From assembly GCA_013397865.1 (NCBI GenBank), contig VZTI01005056.1, positions 1,680 through 65,679 of the forward strand: a DNA stretch of 64,000 nt. The letters are read 5' to 3'. A program made the position numbers and the translations under genes. The notes below the pieces were generated by a model. It made no database searches. It was not told the origin of the DNA and saw only the letters and a program-made list of their open reading frames with translations. The stretch is from Struthidea cinerea. Its lineage: Eukaryota; Chordata; Aves; Passeriformes; Corcoracidae. Shown piece after piece: positions 1-11,730 of this stretch. The first letter of the stretch is position 1. Each line of letters opens with the position of its first letter.

Positions 1-165
1 ATGTGGATTTTGCCGGGATCAGGGCTCCTGCCCGGAGGGTAAAGGGCGAGGTGCGTGGCAGACCGGCGGGCTCTCGAGGAACGTCCTGCCGTGCTGCTCC
101 GGGGAGTTTGTCCAGGGGTTATTCCCCAGCCTCTCTCCGGCAGCAGGGACTGGGGCGGGTGAGTG
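1..165 (+). promoter_or_regulatory. GC/CpG-rich segment, possible GST 5' UTR exon
   Basis: The first ~160 bases are clearly richer in G+C and CG dinucleotides than what follows. They end in a good donor-like context (GGGGCGG followed by GTGAGT near 158-164). The first coding exon of the GST gene downstream begins with an acceptor at 2692-2694 and about 20 bases of 5' UTR, so a non-coding exon must lie upstream. This segment is the nearest plausible candidate. It is cut by the window edge and could equally belong to another transcript. The assignment is inference. Confidence 0.35.
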
Positions 166-2694
166 GGCACAGAGGAGGGTTGTGTTTGGCTCTGGGTAGG
201 ATCAGCAGGGAAGCTGAAGAGGAACTGCTCTTTGGAGTGCAAGTTTTGCAATCTCTGGGGGTACTTTGCCTTTCCCCTCGTCCAGACACTCTTCCTAGCT
301 CGGGCGGTGGAAGGAAGCGTTTCGAATCCAGACTTGGCCCGAGCCCCAGTGGAAAGCACCCGCTGGTGAGCAGCTGCAGCCTTAAGGTGGTCCGGAGGCC
401 GAGCCGGGCGATGCAGCGCGGTGCTGTGAGGTCGTCCTGTAGAACAGCCCCATGCGGGACGGGTCCGAGCAACAAAGCGTTGCGGAGAACTGCCGTGGGG
501 CTCATATCCAATTAGGAAGAAAGTTTAAGATCTTGGATCAGGTTATGAGCTCGCTGCTAAATTCATTTACTTATTTCTCACTGAATGGCTGGCGCCTGAA
601 TTGTTTTGGACAGAACAACGTGGGGGGTTTTAATACAGCGATCACAGCAGTAGCTGTCTCTCTGACACCTGCGTGACTGTGGTCCAAGGAAGGTCTGATG
701 CACTAAAACATCAAGAAAGTTTGTGATTAATTTTCAGGTCCATTATTGCTATTCAAGAAACACAATTTACCAATTTTGCGATTCTTTTATGACTCCTCAC
801 TATTTTACAAAGGGATATTCATTACAGAGCCATAACAGGGTCACCAAAATACTTTGCAGCCCTATGTAGGTGTTCAGCCTAAACCCCAAATTCAGACCTT
901 TAGCAGTGCATTCCTGGGAAGATATTCCCGGCTGTTTTGAGTGGAGCACTGAGTTGAGACTGGCTCTGGGTGGGCTAAATTTTATCAGCTCCAGCTCTGC
1001 TTTGAGGAGAGGTCAAGGAAGTTTGCTCTTTCTGCTTATGCTGGCCTGTCCTTATTGTGTATTTGCCAGCCTTGATCCCACATGCTGGAGGTTAGAGTGT
1101 TTGTCCAGTCTGTGAGGGTTCAAGTGCTGTTCTTTGATGGAGTGGAGTTGAGACCTACTTTCTGAGCATCAAGGAATGAATTATTTCTGAAGTATAGAAG
1201 ATCAGGAGCTCTCTTACTTGGTATAGTGTAAGTCATACATGGGAAATAGAAATGAAGTGTAGGTCATGGTTTCACGTGTGTAGGGCCTGGTAAGGGAGCT
1301 GTGCTAAGTCACTTCTCTGAGTGCCTTGTTGCTGTTCAGGTGTCAGGAATCTAGCTGGGCATCCAGCAGTGCTAGATTGGATGCCAGCTCCAGTCAAGAC
1401 ATAATCTATTGACAAGCACATCTTTTTGTATCAGGAGAACTTTGCTACTAGAGACTGAGGTGTCTGGGGACACAGACATGGCCAGGGCTAGGTGAAAGCT
1501 GAGCAGTGGTTTTGAAAACCTGCATTTTGGATGGGGACACCTGTTTCTCCTGTGAGTCCAGTTCCTAACAGAGTGATGGCTGTTTGCTGTAGAGCCTTTC
1601 GAAGATAGCACCCAACACAAAGGACTTCAGTGGAGAGGGCCAAGGATGCAATCTCCCCTGTCACTGTTGTGCTGTTTGTTTGTGCCTCTTTATTGATTTG
1701 GATTATGGCCAACATCTTCACTTTGTGGCTCAGCTATGTATTGTGAAGTCAATGCAAGCATAAATAAGCCTGCCTGTGAACAGATAAACCCTTGGCTTAA
1801 CAATGAAACATTCTGTTAGTCTGTGACTCTGTCTTCTCATGAAATCTGCTTCATTCTTCTGTGACCCATTAGTGATAAGAGTACAGCGTTAGCTTTGTTT
1901 CCAGCATCAGGCAAGCTCACATCAGCTGCCAATGTCATACAGTGGCATGTGACTGCACATGGTAGGGAAATTTGAAAGGACTGAGTGTTTCATCCCAGTG
2001 CCATCATCTGATGGGCTGACTTGAGCCTTATCTGCCCAACAGAGGTCAGTCCCATTCATTTGGTTTTGATTTTAAAGTTAAGTTTTCAGGGCAGAAAGAA
2101 TATAAATCCCTCTTACAGTTTGACTGTAGCAGAACTAGCTAAATAGGGAACGCAGTAGGCCTGGTGAAATATGTTGCTTTTAAAAGCATATTTGGAAAGG
2201 CACAGGAGCACAGGGCTCTGAATTGTCATATGAGAGAGGTGAAAATAGTGCTGGTGTCACTAGTTTGGTGTTCTTTGGAAGCCATTTATTTGATAGAGTA
2301 CATTTTTCAAGTATGGTATGACATGTCCCAAAACCCAACACCTACTGAAGAGATTGCATCACTGCAAGGTTAAAAATGTATTCATTCAGGAATACCCTAC
2401 AGTTCTGCTTTGGATGTAAAACACCAGTAAGCTGTTAAAACTACATTAATATATGATTTAGGAGATGTTTATTGTCATGATGTGGTTGAATGGCGGCATA
2501 TTCTGATAGTGTGTAGTTTTTCTTTTATTCCATTAATCCACAGGAAGCTCAATTGCATCAAGCACAAGTGTGTAGGACTTGATTGTTCTTCTGCTTTCAC
2601 ATTCATCCAACTGTATTTAGTAGTTTGGAGTGGGACATTCAAAATGCTAATTTAAAGCGTGCTTCCTATAAGATCATCATCTTGATTTTATCAG
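166..2694 (+). other. Probable GST intron 1 / upstream DNA, nothing recognised
   Basis: I see no coding exon, recognisable repeat or RNA gene here. GC content falls from the left edge into ordinary AT-rich DNA. The segment ends at the acceptor tcttgattttatcag just before the first GST coding exon. If the GC-rich left edge carries the non-coding first exon, this is a 2.5 kb intron. Confidence 0.4.
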
Positions 2695-2714
2695 GAAACA
2701 AGAACTCTGAAATC

Positions 2715-5700
2715 ATGGCGGGGAAACCCAAGCTGCACTACACCAAGGGAAGGGGGAAGATGGAGTCAATCCGATGGCTGTTAGCAGCAGCTGGAGTTGA
2801 GGTTTGAATCTTTTTTTTATAAAGTGATTTGTGATTAAAATAGGTATTCTCTGGAAAGGTTTGCCAATTGCATCTGTGCTTAGGGATATGCACATCATCA
2901 CGTATTGTGATGCAGAATGCTTAAATTGAGTGATACGCTCCTGTGTTGTATTTCATGTATTCCTTGAGCAATAGTTGCACAGTAAAGAGATTTTAACATA
3001 CAAAGAGAGTTTATGGGTGTCATTTTTGAAACATACTTTAAGATGAGTAAATTGTTGCTACAGACAGAACTATGGCTTTTTCTCAATGCTCATAACTTCC
3101 CTGTATCTCATGAGTCTTTTCCACTGAAAGACCATGCATACCACAAGAAAACTTTTGAACATTCTCTCCAAACAAAGTGCCTTTTGTTCTTTTGGTCAGG
3201 ACCTGAGTAGGATAAATCAGCAGATCTGCTCCAAAGGCAGTGTTAGGGGATCTGTCTAGATTCACATCAGGTGAAGGCCATCCTAAGGCATCTTCATTTC
3301 TACAATAAGTTTTTGTTTGAATATGGTTTTTTGAAACTATTTATACTCTGTTGGAAATAAAAGGCTTTTTTAATGGTGTTCACTTGAGAATGTTGCTGAC
3401 AGAAAATTTGCAGAGCACGAGTGCTGAGGAAACTAAGATCTTGTCCTCATTCAAATGTCCTCATTAAAAAAAAGAAAATCCAGTGGATGAAAGAGGGAGA
3501 TAAATGCTGTGTAAGAGAGACATAATTTACAAAAAGTTTCTCAGTATTTCATGTGGCATCAGCTGCTTTTTAAGTGAATGATTTGGTATCTGTTAATGGT
3601 TCATGCAGCCAAGTAGTCTGGTCTTTATAATGAGGAAGTTCTTTTTGGAGCATAATGCATTGTACAGTCCTGTGGGGTTGGGGACACCGTAGTCTTGGGT
3701 ATTTGCTGGAGCAGAGATGAAGTAGGAGGTCTGTTAAGGAAACTTTCCTGTCTGACCATCCAGGAGCCTCTCCATCAGTCCTTAAATCGTGGTGCAACAA
3801 CAGAGTAACAGCTCGAGCTGGTGCTGCTGGGGAGGGACCCGGAACAAAGGAAACCTCGGATCTTTTGTACTCTCACAGTCTAAGTGAAGACTTGGGGTCA
3901 TCAGCTCCTGCTGTGTCTCACCTGGCCAGTGCCACAGGTCCCCAGGCCCTTTCTTGTGCAAAGGGAAGCAGTTCCCAGCTCTTGCCTTGGGCTCCCAGAG
4001 CTCCATGAGAAGCTGGAACTGCTGCTGCTCACCCAGCTACTGGCACTGAATGGATTCCTCCACAGGGTCAACACAATGAGAAGAGTATGGAGAATAGTGT
4101 GGAGAGGTGGACTCTAACTGCCAGACTTCCTTCCACTTCTCCACTGCCTTTGGAGTGACACAGTGGTTTTTTCTGTTGTTGCTTTTCAGTTTGAGGAAGA
4201 ATTCATAGAAACGAAAGAAGACTTAGAAAAATTGCGCAATGGTGAGTCCGTAAACTGCACTCTAAACATAAATTCACACAAATATAACAAGAAAACAACA
4301 GGTGATATTTTTTTTTAAGACCTGCAATATGATGCGACCTGTAAAGAAGAGCTGCTTCCTTTTGGATGCTTTCATCCCTGAGAATCAGAAATGTCTTGGT
4401 CTCTTACCAGGTCTCTTCCTTATTTTCAGTGCAGTACTTCATCAGTCTGAGTAGCTTCCTCCTTTTTCTTCCCTAGATGGATCCCTGCTGTTTCAGCAGG
4501 TGCCCATGGTGGAGATCGATGGGATGAGGATGGTGCAGACCAGAGCCATCCTCAGCTACATTGCAGCAAAGTACAACCTCTATGGGAAGGACCTGAAGGA
4601 GAGAGCCTGGTATGGTAACAGTACCACTTACTAACACTCCTTCGTGATTGTTAATATTTACAGAAAGAATGTTGCTGTGAAGTATCTGCATGTAAAGGTG
4701 AGTATGCCTAACAGACTGTCACTTACTACAGAGGGTTTATTTTGTGAGAATGGAAGGGGAGCTCCAGAGATTGTGGAGATTATTATGGACTGGCAATTGG
4801 TAGCCAGCATCCTCTCATGATTAGACTTCAAAACTATTTTTTTTCCTAATGTGGTTTGCATATGTAGTGTTTCCTCCCACAGTATAAACGAATAGATTAT
4901 CAGTGGAAAACAGCATGAATTCCACTTTAAATAACATTAATTGCAGCCTTTTATCTCGCTAATTGCATACACTGTGAGCCTGTTTAACAATTTGTGCTTT
5001 GAAAAAAAATGGAAGTTTTCTCAAGGTGGAAGAACCAAGAAAATAAACCAGTGCCTTACGTTACATCCACTAATAAGCATTTTACTCAGTGATCACTTCA
5101 GAGCTGTATTTCAGGAAAATAATCAAAATGGAAAGTTTGAATGATACATGTTGAACAAAAATATTTGTTTCAGGATTGATATGTACGTGGAGGGAACTAC
5201 AGACCTAATGGGAATGATCATGTATCTCCCTTTTCAACCAGCTGATACAAAAGAGAAGAATCTTGCCTTAATCATTGAACGAGCTACAACCAGGTACTTT
5301 CCTGTTTATGAAAAGGTAAGTGGCAAATCACCAGTAGTTCACAAAGAGAGCGAGTTCCAGGCTCCCCCTCGTACCCCACTCCCCTGTCCTCCCCACACAT
5401 GTACTTTCCAGAAGGCAAGTGACAGTACAGCTCTACAAATGTATGATGGAGCCAGTATTCAGCAATATGAAAAGAGGGCCACAAGATTATTTTCAGCTGG
5501 TTTCAGTACTGGGTCTCTTTGCTGTCCTTCTTTTCTTAGTGGCTGATGGCTCCCAGCATTTTGCATAAATGCACCATTTCAATACTTGTGCCAGCCTTCA
5601 GCACTTATTGCCTGGAAGTGTAATGTGTTATCATTGAATTGTTAGGGTTGGAAAAGACTTTCTAAGATGATTAAATCCAATTGTCAGCCCAGTACCACCA

Positions 5701-8700
5701 CTGTATTCACCATTAAACTGTGTGCTCCTGTGACATATCCACATGTTTCTTGAACACTTTCAGGGACAGTGAGTCCACCAGTTCCCTGGGCAGTGTGCTT
5801 CACAACCCTTTACATGAACAAAAATTTCCTAAGATCTAATCTAAACCTCACCTGGTGCAACTTGAGTCCATTTTCTCTTGTCCTGTCACTGGTTACCTGG
5901 GAGAAGAGGCTGACCCCCACCTCACTACAGCCTCCTTTCAGGGTGTTGTAGACAGCAGTAAGGTCTCCCACTCAGCCTCCTTTATTCTTGCTATTCAAAG
6001 TTAAATATATTTGTGCTTTGCAGCTAAGGATCCAATTCGATGATCTTTCTTAAATCCATTGCTTAAATGTCTTATACTTAGAGACTAAGTAGTCATTCTC
6101 TGAATTGCTACTTGGGCATCCATAGGTATGCACAGAGAGGCTCTGCAAACAAGATACATGTAGCTTAGAAAGCATAAAGCAATTACTTACTGGCTAGCAA
6201 TGCACCAAAGAGTTAGCCTGAGCTGTGAGGGAAGGCATTGGTATTCTTGCCCTCCCCTTAGAGCACATGAAGAGGCTTTCTTGGCTAGGTCAGGAGGGGA
6301 TGGGTTGTTCTTTTCTTCTCCCTGGAACATTGCCTGGATGTTACTGAACTGCCATTTTCTACCAGCTTGCTGTTTGTTCTGTTGTTTTATCTTTCCTGTA
6401 AGGATATTTTAATTTTTATATGTGTTAAAATTTTCCTGTTTGAATTGAGCCAGCTGTGACCCTCATCTCATGAGTTTGCTTCTGTTTGTAACTCTTCCTT
6501 TTGTGCCATATGTGGTTGTGCTGTACAGACCTTCTCACAGCGCTTTTTCAGGACATAGTGGTCTCCTCAGAAACCTGCCAAGGGTACAAAGCTGTGTTGT
6601 TTCAGAGCTGAGCTGGGTTTCCAGCTTGAATCCTTGGTTACCAGGCAGCTGAAGTCCATTCAAAAAAATACAGGACTTGATGCAATTTCATGTTCTTCCA
6701 CTTTATTAGAGCCTTAAATAGCATAAACAAAACCCACAGAGGCTGCCCTGTAAAATAATGATGTAAATTACATAATCCAGCACTTCTGTAATCAGAGTTC
6801 CCATCTAACCACTGCCATAGCAAGGGAGGGCTGTGCTGAGAGATATTGATTACTCACATCAATCTTTCAAAGACTAGAAGTCTGGTAAGTATTTTCAGTT
6901 ATTAAACAATTAAAAATAATGCACCAAAATTCTCTAACTGTGTGTCTAGGCAGCATAAATTCCTGTTATCTTTTAGTGTGTATGCTTCCTGTAGGAGAGT
7001 CTTTAAAGTAATCCTTGTTTGCTTGTGGTAAAGACACAGCTAAACTTTTCCATGATTTTAGCCTAGTTACTTTTGTTAGAATGGTTAATAGTTTTCTTTC
7101 TGTACCAGCTGTTTAGTATGTCCATTGATTCAGCTTATCAGTGTTTGCAGTCTATGTGTTATTCATTCAGCAAGCTGACAGGAAACATCCCTAGCTGTGA
7201 GTGTTCACTTTAAACACTTGGCAGCCAGATGGAGCAGCAAAAGGCAATATAAAGCCCTGCTGGCAATCAGATTCTGATGCTATGTTTGGGAGTTTTCATA
7301 CAGCTCGGATAAACAAGCTGTGGTGGACCTTGCTGGAGCAGTGTAGGAAATAACTACGTGAAGATATCAGCTGTGACTCTGCCTGTGACTGCTGCCTCTA
7401 TGGTAAAATTGGCACATGGGCCTGGAGAAGCACTTGCCTTCCAAAGTCACAGACCGATGTCTTACTGCACATTTGTTACTTGTTTAAGAGTAGCCTTAGT
7501 GTGACTTAGGCACAGACACGCCCTTCTCTTGCTCCTGATAGGAGGGTGATAGTCTTCAGGACAGAGAGGTAGATAGTCAAGACAGATAGTCTTCAGCTGG
7601 AGAGCTGGTAACTGCTCTGAAGCTGTGCTTGAAACGTTCATCTCAACTTGTCTACTACAGCTGTTAGTAGCTTTGGCAGGCTGTAATTCTTGCATCAGCA
7701 GTTTGCCACAAAGGACTCCTTCCTTATAAGATAAAGGGTAGGAAGGCTGTATTCCTTCATTCTGGACCTATTTCAAACTGTAATCAGCAGTCTCAAATTT
7801 TGCTGAAACATCTGGAAATTCACTTAACCTTTTTCTTAAAAATTCAAGATGTGCTTACATGTAAACTGGCCTGACTACCTCTTCCAATTACTTTAGTCCT
7901 GTTTGTGTGATTAAGTCTTTCTTGGTCTACAGCCACCTGGTGCAGTAGGTTAGAGTGAGAGATAGGATCACGCACACTGAAACATGAATTCTGATTTAAT
8001 TTTTTTGTTTAAAGAATATTTATCACTTTCTAACTTCATAGGTTCTTGCATGGCTTTGCTCTGCTGTGCTTTTTTAGAAATCTGTCTGCAGTGAAATACA
8101 TAGATAAAATTGTTACATCCCATGTGACTTTTTTTTAATTTGTTCATATTTTATAGGCCTTAAAAGATCATGGACAGGATTATCTTGTTGGCAACAAATT
8201 AAGCTGGGCAGATGTCCATCTGCTGGAAGCCATTTTAATGGTAGAAGAATGTAAGCCTGATGTACTGTCTGCATTTCCTCTGCTACAGGTTAGTAATCAT
8301 CTGGTCTCAATAGCGAAGGTAACAAACAAATGTCACTGACTGTTAAAAGTAAATTGATGTTTACATCTTTTGAGCCATTGTACTGACATTTCTCTGGTCT
8401 GTTTGACTACAAAAACCTGCACTCAGTGCACTGCCTTGCCCCAGAGCTGCTGGGAGCTCACCTTTCTCCTGCTCTACTTTTTCCAGCTGTTCTCAGCTGG
8501 CAGGAATTCACTCACTAGTGCTACCAATTTGGTCCTTTAACTGCTACTTCCATGTCTTCAAACACAGCAACAAGCGTCAGGAAGGGAAGTCTGTGGCCTG
8601 GTGTGTCTGCAGTTCCTGTCCTTTTCTTTTTGCCAGCAAAATTAAATTTTTAAGAGATAATATACAAAGAGCAGTTAAGTTTTGTATGTCTTGACTTCTG

Positions 8701-9166
8701 TGGTGCTTTGCACTAAGGTATTCCTGTCCTTGCCTCTTTTTTTTTCTCAAATATATCTGCAGGATTTGGGTTCAGGATGTGGGTTTTTGTTTTTTCTTTT
8801 TTTTTTCCTTCCACCTTTTACTAGATGAATCTTAACTCTTTTAATATTAATTTCTCCCATTCCCATCTCGGAAACTAAGCTAAACTTTATTGCACCAGCA
8901 TTACAGATCAGAAACAGTTACTACCTTTCTCTGTTTAATAAGTATGACTGACAAGTAAAAATCCAAGTCACCTGATCTTTAAGCTATAAAGGATGGAATT
9001 TTAATTTCCTTACTCTCACTGGCTTTACTGTTACTTCTTACAGGCTTTTAAAGGAAGAATCAGCAACATTCCAACAATCAAAAAATTCTTGCAGCCTGGC
9101 AGCCAGAGGAAGCCACCAACAGATGAGAAGTTTGTTGCTGTTGTGAGGAAAATATTCAATATCTAA
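2715..9166 (+). CDS. GSTA: Glutathione S-transferase, alpha class (complete)
   Basis: Cytosolic enzyme that conjugates reduced glutathione to electrophiles; alpha-class members also act on lipid hydroperoxides and steroids. Coding exons are 2715-2801, 4190-4241, 4477-4609, 5174-5315, 8157-8288 and 9044-9166. All have GT-AG borders and join in frame to 222 codons plus TAA, the usual alpha length. The ATG is 20 bases into its exon and opens the family start MAGKPKLHY. The N-terminal thioredoxin-like half has catalytic Tyr9, Gln54-Val55, cis-Pro56 and Gln67-Thr68. The helical half has Asp101, Arg131 and the N-capping box Ser154-Trp-Ala-Asp157. Position 15 is Lys where mammalian enzymes have Arg. 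Codon 91, split by an intron, reads Trp where Leu is usual. The C-terminus (PGSQRKPP...KIFNI) fits the alpha helix-9 region. The family is certain; the paralogue number (GSTA2-like?) cannot be settled here. Confidence 0.96.
5631..5988 (-). mobile_element. CR1 LINE 3' fragment
   Basis: Reverse-oriented avian CR1 in the large GST intron. It begins with the inverted CR1 tail (gttagggttggaaaagac at about 5641), runs through the diagnostic block around cagttccctgggcagtgtg (about 5777-5797) and the 'aaccTCACCTGGtGCAACTTGaGtcCA' region (about 5845-5872), and ends in 'aaggtctccca'. Only the 3' UTR part remains, as usual for 5'-truncated CR1 copies. The tail type matches the copy at the right end of the window. 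Its nearer edge lies about 315 bases downstream of the 5174-5315 exon. Confidence 0.88.
5989..8156 (+). other. Rest of the large GST intron, nothing recognised
   Basis: The intron between the exons ending at 5315 and starting at 8157 is 2.8 kb. Beyond the CR1 copy I see no exon, RNA gene or clear repeat. It ends in a T-rich tract and the acceptor ttttatag. Confidence 0.5.
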
Positions 9167-9363
9167 TCTGATGAAGATAACCCAACCGTAGTATATTACC
9201 AGAGCTTGCCTTGTAAGTGTAAATTGCATAGATATGCTGTGTAACTTGCATCATATGGCCAGTGTTGAAACAATACACTGTGAATACACTTTTAAATTAG
9301 ACTAAAAGGCTAATTTGGACCTGTTGAGTCCAGAAAGCGGTACTTCATGAAGCAGTTATATGA

Positions 9364-9369
9364 AATAAA
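9364..9369 (+). terminator. Probable GST poly(A) signal
   Basis: A canonical AATAAA lies 198 bases after the GST stop codon. A GT-rich element (tttgtgtgtttgatt, from about 9381) follows 10-20 bases later, the normal order of signal and downstream element. Further AATAAA copies at 9658-9663 and 9673-9678 could serve as distal sites. Confidence 0.6.
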
Positions 9370-9699
9370 ATATGCTGATACTTTGTGTGTTTGATTACTG
9401 TGCATGCCTGATAGGGTAAAAAGTTTCAACTGTAGCTTCCCTAGTACTGTGGAAAGCCACATGATCCCCAACCCCCCTTTCATAAACTGCAGTAGAGAGG
9501 AGCCACACCATGAAAATTGAGAAGTCATTTAAATTCAGGCCTAGAATCTTTTGGGTTGGTTCTCTAGGTGGTCTCCTAGAAAGTTCACTGTTCCCCCCTG
9601 CTGCTGTATTTCACTGCTGTCTCTGTACTTTCAGAGCTGCAATTTAAAAATTAAGTAAATAAAACCTTTAAAAATAAAATCAAAACTCATGATCCTTTT

Positions 9700-11200
9700 A
9701 AGTTTACAGGCAGAAGTAAGAAACTTTTCTAATCCCCACACAAATCTCTTGGGAGCGATTTTTTCATGGAAAGATCAAAGTCCTTGTGTTTAATTGGCCT
9801 TATGTGGTTTTCATCCACTGAAAGAACCTTCTCCCTTGCTCTTCCTTTTGCTGCTTGGCTGGCTGGTCAGTGAGGCAAGTGCCCCTTGAGTGTTTTTTTT
9901 TAAGGTTTTACTTTCTGCAGTCACTTCCCCCAGTTATCAAGCAAAGTGCACTGGCTGCTTACCTTTTCAGTGAGTTTTACTTCAACAGTGCTTAAAGCAT
10001 GCACTATTATTCAGATTCTTTACCCTAATTTCATGGGAACCATCACTATTCTCTCTATGAACATTGCCATAAACCATCCTTCTTTGCACTTAGTTGTTTC
10101 TCCTCAGTAGGACTCCAACTGATTAGGCAACAGTCAACCAGCGTACATAATGAATTGCTGCCCAGCAAAGTTAACTCCTTTCCTGACTTGTGCCTAAGAA
10201 GAGCCATGTGCATCTCAGAGGTACAAACCACAAGTGCCCCAGTTACCTGGGCACTGCTGCGTTCCAAACAGGTTTACATTAAAATTACCTCAGTACCTGA
10301 AAGCAGTGCTTTGCCATGCCAGCACAGTACTCGTTTCACTGGGCTATTCCTCTCTTCCAAACAAGTGCTATGATTTAGGAACCATCACAAAGACTGGCAC
10401 GGGACATTGCTGTTGCGTTTTGTGAGTGCAGCTGCCATTCCAGTCTGAAATCCATAACATATCGGGCTTAATCACCTGTAAGCCTGGCACCATCTGGAGG
10501 TGACTGATACCAACATTCAAGAGCAAAAGATTCCAGAGCTGCAGGCTATGGTTTGGGGTTGGTAAGAACTTTTTTGTGTCATGTTGTCCTGCCCCCCTTT
10601 TATTTTTATTGTCAGTTGTGCCTTAGACATCTAAGCTGCTCACAAGGCCTTGTCACCACCTAAGCCCCTGACAAGAATAATAAGCTTGGTATTTTCCTCA
10701 TAAATTCGTGCAGCACCACAATCTGATACATGATAACCTTCATAAGCAACCTTTGTATGAAAAAAATGAAAAGCAGCAAAATTTCTTTGTCTTCAAGGCC
10801 GCACCCACCCGTACTGTTTCCTAATGATTTTGCTTATGTTCCCTGTACACCAGAAGACAGACTTAGCCAAGCTTTGAGACCCAGGCAATATTTATTTTGT
10901 ACACAAATCAAAGCAACTTCAATCCCTGAATAGTTTATGGCTGAACAGTCTCCTTTGCTTATGGGGGGACTTCAGCAAGATAATCTGTGTAAGAGTGGAA
11001 TGGCAAACCTGTTCCGGAGTGCTGACAGTCTGGAACCTCTCTGTGTGGTGACGAACGTCAGCCATGGTTCATGTCAGTGGCAATTTACAGCATGCTAAGT
11101 GTTTTAAACCGCTACTGAGCACAAAGCAGAGCACCAGACTCTTCCATTGGCAAAATGGCTCACTCGTCTACTTAAAAAATTGATAAGCTTTGAACATTTT
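9700..11200. other. GSTA-TMEM14A intergenic spacer
   Basis: This spacer lies between the convergent 3' ends of the GST and TMEM14A genes. I see no coding exon or recognisable repeat in it. The last bases may belong to the TMEM14A 3' UTR if a signal further left than 11204 is used; one candidate (TTTATT on +) is at 10891-10896. Confidence 0.5.
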
Positions 11201-11203
11201 ATA

Positions 11204-11209
11204 TTTATT
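11204..11209 (-). terminator. Candidate TMEM14A poly(A) signal
   Basis: TTTATT on the + strand is AATAAA on the minus strand. It lies about 520 bases after the TMEM14A stop codon and is the first canonical hexamer I find on that strand. An ATTAAA variant occurs nearer, at 11332-11337. The choice between them is inference. Confidence 0.4.
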
Positions 11210-11730
11210 TGAACACTGATAATAGTTTTTATATTTAGAACCAGTGGAACAAGAATGTGTGTTGGAAAGGAAGCTGGTTTTCTAGTGCAACACAGTACAG
11301 GCCCAAGACATTTTTGATTTAAAACTGATTATTTAATCTCAGAAACTACAAAATTATACTTCAATACAAGATATCTTTTTAGCATAAACATGTATTTATA
11401 TATATTCTTCTCTCAGAGATACAGTGCAAGAGTAATTCAATTTCCTGAGGCGCTCTGCACCCCTAAAAGAGATCAAACTTAAAAAGAAAGGTCCCTTGAG
11501 TTAATAGACTGCTTAAATGAAAGTAGATCAAAATATACCAACAAAAGACTTGCTTTAGTTGTTAAAAAAAGCTTTTAAAATATCAGCACATGTCAATAAT
11601 CAAATAACAGGTACAGATCTTTAACAGAAAATATAAATGCAGTATAAGACTTGTGTTCAAACTTGTCTTTCAAGTATGGAGAACATGTCTGTTTGGTGGG
11701 CATGGCAGTCATATTCGGTTGTAAATTCTC

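Noticed and set aside
3..515. A 170-codon frame at the left edge
   Set aside because: Arg/Ser/Gly-rich with no recognisable domain; it lies in the GC-rich segment and crosses a likely splice donor.
5148..5546. A 132-codon frame that could look like a single gene
   Set aside because: Its middle is the GST exon 5174-5315; the remainder is intron on both sides, as shown by the acceptor at 5171-5173 and the donor GTAAGT at 5316.
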